From Volutella citrinella (taxonomy: Eukaryota; Ascomycota; Sordariomycetes; Hypocreales; Nectriaceae): a stretch of DNA of 64,000 nt. Location: NCBI GenBank assembly GCA_034401135.1, contig JAWZSP010000003.1, positions 4,402,001 to 4,466,000 on the forward strand, written 5' to 3'. The position numbers were made by a program, and so were the translations under genes. The first letter of the stretch is position 1, and every line of letters begins with the position of its first letter. A model generated the notes under the pieces. It ran no database searches. It saw only the letters and a program-made list of their open reading frames with translations, and was not told the origin of the DNA. Below are positions 57,501-64,000 of this stretch, in pieces.

Positions 57501-58931
57501 TACCTGCCACGTCTGGGCATGGGCCTACGCTCGGCGTTTAGGACTGGGTGGCCGGGTCTCGATAAGTCGACCGAATCCTCTTCTTCGCCCTGCTTGCCTC
57601 GTCTCACGTCATAACTCTGAATTCCCACCGTGACACCTCGGGCTGTGTGCCAGTAATCGAGGCCACCAACGCTCGGCCCTTGTGTTTGTTGATCACTTTG
57701 GAGTATTCCCCCTTGCTGGCCGCTCTAGGACGACTCCATGGGTTCTCCAATCAAGGCGTTGGCGAGAGTGGTTGGTATGGCCAACGGGCATGCGCCGAGG
57801 TGCCCTGTCAACGTCCATGTCAGAGCCGGCACAACATCATCCGGGGCCGCATACCCATGCCGTCCAGCATGCTCTTGTGCATCATTCGCTGGGTCGCCAA
57901 GCGGAGAACGGAATCATGTTTCGCGACATTGTGTCTTGCATACGGGGCAAAGCAGGCTACCCCTCATGCAATGGTTCCGTTTCCATTCCTGGCCAGATAG
58001 ACGGGCAGTCGCTGGCTGTCAGAGACGCGCGGTGTGGGTGATAAGCGCTTGCATGGGGCCCTGGGATAGCATGCCACTTTTGTGATTATCTCCAGGTGGA
58101 CGGGCTGACCGGAGATCCAGTAGGGCTGACCAAAGGGGAAACAGGGCCAGAGTAGAGCTGGCACCCTAGATGGCAGTTGAGTAGTAAGAAGGCGACAGTA
58201 GGTGGAGGCTTAGATGTATCCTGCGACCTCAGGGGCTGTGGCCAAGCTTCTTTCAAACGAAGGATTCCCAGAATCCTTCCGCTCTGCCACAGAAGGGGCT
58301 TAGGAAATCATCTTCGGCATTCCCGCCAACGCCACGGCCGGGGGGACCAAAGGCCCGTCCAAGTCCCCGAGAATCCTCCCGCTTCCAATAATACTGGAGC
58401 CAGGAGCCACTTGGGGAAGCCTCGTGCTCTCTATGTCGACACATTTTTGATGAGATGATGATCAGTGTAGACGGCCACGCTGGAGATAGCCCAAAAGGAA
58501 ATGTCATTTCTTCATGAGCCGAGAAGCCTCGGCCAATATATGCATTACAACATTATGCCTCTCCCGTTTTAGAGTCCTGCGTCTGCCCTATGATGCCTCG
58601 TAGACTCGTAGTGAACCGAACAATGAAAGGGTTGGGCCATGCGTACAACAAGAAAAGCAAACAAAGAAACAACAAGGAACCGTGCCCAGTCATGATGTAG
58701 CCAAGGGGAAAGAAAAAAACAAAAAACAAAGCAAAGCCTCGAGTGTGCTTCCGGAATGAACCGCCCTTCTCTTTAAAGACCCATGGGGGCATCTGTCAGG
58801 GTTTCACCACCCGCAATATGACGTGCTCCCGTTTGTATCCAAGCCTATGCGAATGACCCTCTGATATAAACTCCTGGACCCGGCATTTGCCACAATGCGA
58901 CAGATGCGATACGATATGACGTCGTCTCGTC
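48548..58931. other. Gene-poor region of about 10.4 kb
   Basis: I recognise no gene, RNA or intact mobile element here. Open frames reach 288 codons (51541-52407, plus) but frames on the other strand overlap them and they lack conserved motifs. Composition varies: GC-rich to about 53900, AT-rich from about 53990 to 55620 (with a 9-nt tandem repeat GCAAGGAAC at 54673-54696), then GC-rich again. The AT-rich block could be an old, decayed repeat, but I see no transposase, terminal repeat or target-site duplication. Confidence 0.4.
54673..54696. repeat. 9-nt tandem repeat (GCAAGGAAC)
   Basis: Two perfect copies plus a partial third within the AT-rich part of the gene-poor region. Confidence 0.8.
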
Positions 58932-59861
58932 TCATCTCATCTCCTCGGGGGGGACAGTCGCACCGTAGAAGCCGCCGCTGTCGCCGCCGTGGTTGCCTCC
59001 GGAGGCCGCACACGCCAGACATACGCCGCCGCCATAGACGCGCGTGTGCCTGGTCCAGCCTGCGCCTTCGCCGTCCAGCACCCCAATGATCTCGCCCTTG
59101 ACGTCGATCTCGGACGTCCCTGTTGGTGGGGCTGGTGGCAACAACGGGCTCGTCGGTGGGTAGGAGCTGGGCGAAAAGGAGAAATCCGTGGCATCCGACA
59201 ACCCCGAGTTCTGAGGTGTGGGAACCCCAATTGGCATTGTCTTGTTGTACGAGCGCCGGCGCGGAATAGAGGGGGACGTTGGGTTGGGAGCCACGACGGA
59301 GCTCGACGTCGACGACATGTAGTCGGGGTTAGGCTGGTGCATAAAACTATCGTCCACGGGCCGTGCTCGCTGCTCAAAGGTGAAGACGGCAGTGCTTAGC
59401 TCGGGCGGCGTCAGAGGCGGTGCAGGGGGAGGCCTTGACAGCACTGGCCTGGGTACCGAGTCGCCAGGGCCAATTGCCGGGCCTTTCCAGTTCGGATCAA
59501 TGGCCAGCGTCTTGCCAGCCATCTTCCTGACGCGTCCGGCTTCAGCGTCCTCTTGTCCAATCTTGGGCGGCGTGCTGTCCTTCTCTTCCATCACCAAGGG
59601 CGACGTAGGGTTCCACGGTATACGATGACGGGGCAATTGGTCGTGTTTGAGTTGAATCGGCCTTTGAGTGCCGCGAAGCCGTCGAAACCATGTGAAGAGG
59701 TGTGCTAGGCAGAATCGCGCAATAACAAAGATGGCGAAGAGGGCCAGGCCGCTTTGGAGTGTCGCCAGGGCGGGCGGCAAGGCATTGAAGTAGGCGCGCC
59801 TCGTGTTAGTCAGGGTGGTGTCGGCTCTAAGTTGGACCACACCTCGAGGTGTTACGGGCAT
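58932..59861 (-). CDS. Conserved fungal single-pass membrane protein of unknown function
   Basis: Single exon, 309 residues, from an ATG at 59861. One hydrophobic segment (about 33-58: ALATLQSGLALFAIFVIARFCLAHLF) is followed by a basic flank (WFRRLRGTQR), suggesting a membrane anchor with the bulk of the chain cytosolic by the positive-inside rule. The middle is Pro/Ser-rich and disordered, with many PPAPP and SP motifs. The C-terminal 50 residues are the likely functional part: EIDVKGEIIGVLDGEGAGW, then TRHTRVYGGGVCLACAAS and GGFYGATVPPEEMR. The C-x2-C pair and the Gly-rich run in this block recur in hypothetical proteins of other filamentous ascomycetes as I remember them. No enzyme motif is visible; the function is unknown. 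It is isolated, with gene-poor DNA on both sides. Confidence 0.8.
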   Translation of the reverse strand: MPVTPRGVVQLRADTTLTNTRRAYFNALPPALATLQSGLALFAIFVIARFCLAHLFTWFRRLRGTQRPIQLKHDQLPRHRIPWNPTSPLVMEEKDSTPPKIGQEDAEAGRVRKMAGKTLAIDPNWKGPAIGPGDSVPRPVLSRPPPAPPLTPPELSTAVFTFEQRARPVDDSFMHQPNPDYMSSTSSSVVAPNPTSPSIPRRRSYNKTMPIGVPTPQNSGLSDATDFSFSPSSYPPTSPLLPPAPPTGTSEIDVKGEIIGVLDGEGAGWTRHTRVYGGGVCLACAASGGNHGGDSGGFYGATVPPEEMR

Positions 59862-62800
59862 GGTGGTGACCGTTGCAGGAAAGCCAATTTGGCGCCGTCA
59901 GCGGGGCGACGAGGTCACTCTACTTTCTGCGGTCAGACGGTACTTCTGGGGTGATGCCTGCCCTTGGGTCAAGCTCCTCGTATGGGTTGGATGGCGGAGC
60001 CGAGAGAGAAGAAGAGGCTAAGCTGGACCTGGTGCAGGGTTGTTGGTCCTCGGTGTGTTTTATCGAGGATATCGTATTCTGAGGCGCAACGGCAAATTCT
60101 CGAGGCGGATAGCTTTCTGCCAGTCAGAATGAACATTTGACCTTTTGCGTCACTTGCGAGGCGCCCACCCCCCGAAAATTGAACTCGTCAGCCGCAACGA
60201 GCTGATTGACCATTCTTCGAGGACGAGCCACCCCGATTTCGTCGAGATGCGCCTTGTGATCGGCGGTGCGTGACTTACATCGAATCAAAGTGAAATGGTC
60301 AGAGGCCAAAAATCATCAGCACATTAGCTGGGCGACTTGGTGTGACGGCGCGCTTTGCTTTTCGTAAGGGAGTATCCTCAAGGCTGACCGGGAGGGATTC
60401 GAGGATTGAGAGGATCAAGGCGGAGCTCCAAAGACGTTGACGGGGAATCCGAGGGCTAATGGCGAGGGCATCAAGGTCTTGACGGGTCGGCGGGGGGAGA
60501 AGGATCTTTTATGGGTTGAACTTCAGTGAATTGGGTGAGGTAGGTCAAGTGTTCCAAAGGTTGAGACAGAGTACTGCATGTATTGAGCCAAGCCCAGAGC
60601 TTGTCTCTTTAACATCTGGGGGATCGAATGGATATCTGGACACCCCCCCCTCCACGCCATCCCTGGTTCTTCGCGAAGAAGAAAGGGCAGCTTTCAACAG
60701 TCTCTTTGACGTCTAGCCCAATAAAACTAAACTGTGGCTTCGGCTCCGGGATGTGGATACCACGCTGTGTCTGCACAGGAGAGCATTTGGTCGTGTGGCT
60801 TCAAAGACAAAATGTCATGGGTTAGGGGCGGGATTGCCAGGATCTGAGGTTGGCCCACCATACTACGTATGGTTCTAGGGAACTGGACTGAGCACTGTTG
60901 TCTGTGGTCCGTAGTGACGAATCATCTCGCTCTACAATGCGCGCCAAAGCTCATGGATCGTCATCCCCGGGTGAGGTGTGGTGTCGCAATTGCTTCTGTT
61001 GCGCAGTAGTAAGCATCGCGTCGGGCAGTTGGGACACCTGGGGATGTCCTGGGGGGTGGGCAAGTGGCAGTGCCAGGGCTGGATGCCGCCTCATGGTGCG
61101 GCGACCACGGGATCACACTGTCGAATGAGGAGCCCAGCTCGGGAATGAAGGGCTGTGAGCCGACCGACTGGCCTCACAGAGCGCATGGTTGGATCAATCC
61201 AAGCAACCTGTTGGTGGGGGACAGTTGGGAAATGCCGGAATTTGCAAGATCGTGATCCTTGTTTTCAGCCGGCGAGGTCGACAGGAGCATGGGAGGCAGC
61301 ACGAATGGGCTGTGGATGGCATGCGTCCCTGACGACAAGCCCCACGATCGCGGTGCAATGGGCGTTGAATGCCCAGCGAGCGACCAACAACACGGAACGG
61401 ATTGTCTCCCTCCTAGTCCAGCCTGGATCTAGCGAGGGGAGTGACGCCAGTGGAAAGACTAGGAGGAGTGTTTTCAGCTGAGGTGAGCCCTACTCTAGCA
61501 ACGCCATGGGCCAGAGATCCCTGCCGTGAGCTTGTTCGGCGACAGGGTGCGTCTCAGGACGGCGATTGGCTGGCTGGTTTCACAGGCCTGCCAAAACGAG
61601 CCTTGTGGCAGCCGGGTGCCGTGGAACACTCGGACGGAGTCCAGAGTTCTTAGAGAGAGAACGCTTGGCATACTCGAAAGAATGATCTGTGGTGGGTCTT
61701 TGCACTGCCTACAACGTACACCGTACGACGACGAATGGTTGGGCCCTCGTCAGGTGAAGAGGATGACGAGAGGCTGGACCCACGGGGACGATTATGTGTG
61801 CGCGTTTTGCGACAGAGTCGGCACCATGCCCCTGGCCACTTGGTAATTACCGGGTCTTGTTTGAGAGAGAGTCGGAGCGCAGCGCGGCTGGACGACTGGC
61901 AGGCCATGCTGCAATGCCAGGGACCGCACAATGGTCCCCGTCCGGCGTGTGAGGAATAGTGTCGCGTAGTTTCGCGCACAGCAGATGTTCAGCCAGCCCG
62001 GGCTGCCTGCGAAGCGGGTCCTTTTGCGGTCGACAAGTCGGTGCGGTCCAGTGTAGTCTAGCCGGCTGTTACTAAATCCATTTCTTCCCCAAGACCAAAG
62101 GGCCAGCTGAACAGGTGGACAGCGTGGGGAAGATGATTGCGGCAGGCTACGCCTGGAGCGCCCGGCCGGCCAAGATGGCACGGGCTACTCGTTCCGGGCT
62201 CTCATGATGACCCGTTCGGGTGCAAGTCTTGGATGACCGGGTTAGAACTGCCAGGCTGGGATCGCGGCTTGTGCCTTTCGGGTTGGCCGAGCCCAGCAAG
62301 ATGCCGTCTTCGGTCGATCGTGCGGGCGGTACTCCGTACTGGGTAGAGAACGCAATCAAATCCTGGAGGACGGCAGGGCTAGCTATGGGCGGCCATGAGG
62401 GTACTGCGTAAGACGCCAGGCGCAGTATTATGGGCAATAGTGGTGTAGGAGGAAGCTGTAGCTTGTTGGCGCCCAGAGACACCAACCAGCTAAACTAGCC
62501 TACCCGCTCGCGAGCCTACAAGCCACAAATGTGGGTAATGGCTTTGGAGGACGCGAAGCCCCAGCGAAGCCAAGAGAAGTTCTGTCGAGAAGGTTGGATG
62601 GATGGATGGTGGTGGCGGTGGCCACGGCCGTGGGTTGCGTGGACCAGCGTGGTCAGTGGGCAAAAGCTCCCCCGCCGTCGTCTCCGTTGCTTCGTTACTC
62701 GCTCTGCAGTACGAGTGCTCGGGACCGTCTCAGCTGAGGTCGGACTATTGCCGGACTGCGATTGGGCGAGCGGCAGGAGCGAGGGGCGTTCCCTGTCCTC

Positions 62801-64000
62801 CCACTGGTCTTATTTTGCATTTGCTTCTTGTGTATTACACCACCAGCGCATATCGGAGCTCCAACTCCAGTACTACCATCGCTCCTTCCTTGGTACCCCG
62901 TCTTGCCCGTCCTCCGCGGTAGTGCCTGCCTTGCTGTGCGTACAGTGTGTACACCCACCCAGCAGCCGCCAGTCATCCATCATTTCCCCTGCCGCAGCTT
63001 GAACCGCCCGCGAGTGTGCCGGCATTGATCTTTCCAACAGATGCGTACCGACCTTACGTACACATCCTCGCCCCTTGCCCCTCGCTCTTTTGCCCAACCC
63101 ATCTCGCAAGGGTCTGATGACTGCGTATCCAAGCACTATCGCAAGGGCTGCATGCCGTTGCCTCGACTTGCCTTGGATCATGCGCGCAGGGAATTGCCCG
63201 ATTTGAGACAAGAGACTTGCCTAGACCACACCCAGTAAGCCGACATCAGCGGCTCGGCGTTCCACCACCCATTGTTGTATTGGACAGCCTGTCAGAGGGG
63301 GCTACGAAACGAAATGCACATCGTCTTCGGGGCTCAGCCTAGAACAGGCCCTTTTTGATTATTTGATACGCCGCGTCGTCTAATGTTGCAAATTCGTCGA
63401 TCGACCCATATTAGCCGATTCAGTGTCCTGGTTTGGCGAAGCGGCTTCCCCAGGTCCATGGTAGCGAATCACACGCCAGAGTTGACCGACAGGCGCAACC
63501 TTGACCAGCTGGACCTAGAACAACTGTTGGGCAGTGGGGTGCATCCGACCGTTCTCGATTCTACGATGTCGAAGCCATCAGGCCGGCCACCGCGCCTCGA
63601 TGGCGGAGCGCCTGATTTCTTACGAGGTTGCACATTCCAGCAAAGCCGTCTCTCGTGGACGCACAAGCGGCTCTCCCAGCATCAAGCCCGCATTTGCAGG
63701 GCACTCACTCATAAGCCGTCAGTGCCGGCATCGCTCTAACGAAAGTGCCAGATGCGACCTGCGAGTCCTCAGCTCAGATAAACGCAGTTCCCTGACGCCA
63801 TCCTTGCCTCCGCGCATATGTAGGGCGGCAAAGTCAATGGATTGGAGCGGGCACAACCTTTCTCGCGCAATTGTCTTGACCCTTGCCCACCCCAAACCGC
63901 TTCGCTCGGGATGGATGCAGCAGTGACCGGCATCGGCAAGCACAGAAAGGTTGCAGCGACCTGCAAGGTCTATCACCGTCGCGCTGCATCTCTGAATGGA
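59862..64000. other. Intergenic to the window end
   Basis: 4.1 kb without a recognised gene. The first few hundred bases should be the promoter of the membrane protein gene. Frames of up to 157 codons occur on both strands but overlap and lack motifs. A gene beginning beyond 64000 may have its promoter here. Confidence 0.4.

Noticed and set aside
1..64000. CRISPR arrays, operons, bacterial-type promoters
   Set aside because: The gene structures are eukaryotic and spliced; no array of spaced repeats is present.

Overview
The window is nuclear DNA of a filamentous ascomycete, most likely a Sordariomycete and probably Hypocreales. The evidence is short introns (about 50-130 nt) with GTRNGT donors and CTRAC-like branch points, C-rich third codon positions, pyrimidine-rich leaders, a HET-domain gene, and clear fungal orthologues: SepH/Cdc7 kinase, Ice2, a VAP/Scs2 protein, a sphingolipid delta-4 desaturase and an Mtr-like transporter. 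I modelled 16 protein-coding genes with 40 introns by reading splice sites by eye. Where exons are given, their summed lengths are multiples of three, except for the frameshifted kinase-like gene.

Layout. 0.3-2.4 kb: HET-domain gene (-). 3.1-3.8 kb: small YciI-like protein (+) with a GC-AG intron, convergent with a DUF2408/UPF0662 gene (-, 4.1-5.7 kb). 6.8-7.5 kb: ribosomal stalk protein P1 (+), convergent with a UBA/zinc-finger/UBX protein (-, 7.9-9.1 kb). 10.8-12.0 kb: VAP/Scs2 (+), convergent with a sphingolipid desaturase (-, 13.1-14.3 kb). 16.2-17.8 kb: amino acid transporter (-). 22.2-23.0 kb: GTP cyclohydrolase I (-), divergent from Ice2 (+, 24.1-25.5 kb). 26.3-27.4 kb: alpha/beta hydrolase (+). 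27.8-29.3 kb: kinase-like phosphotransferase with lost catalytic residues and an apparent frameshift (+). 29.7-30.6 kb: DUF218 protein (-). 31.1-33.1 kb: folate-type Mur ligase with a long charged tail (-). 33.8-35.6 kb: protein of unknown function (+). 39.2-44.2 kb: SepH kinase (+). 45.3-47.0 kb: glutamine-rich protein (-) with a very long ATG-depleted leader. 48.5-58.9 kb: gene-poor. 58.9-59.9 kb: single-pass membrane protein (-). 59.9-64 kb: no recognised gene.

The genes are mostly independent housekeeping functions, not a pathway cluster. Two themes recur. Folate/pterin metabolism appears twice (GTP cyclohydrolase I and a dihydrofolate/folylpolyglutamate synthase-type ligase, 8 kb apart). 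ER membrane and lipid biology appears three times (VAP/Scs2, Ice2, sphingolipid desaturase). I found no tRNA, rRNA, CRISPR array, intact transposon or secondary-metabolite backbone gene.

No clearly new system is evident. The observations most worth checking are the ATG-depleted stretch of about 1.57 kb upstream of the glutamine-rich gene, the decayed or repurposed phosphotransferase with 27-nt leader repeats, the tailed Mur ligase, and an in-frame stop-free intron at the hinge of the SepH kinase domain.
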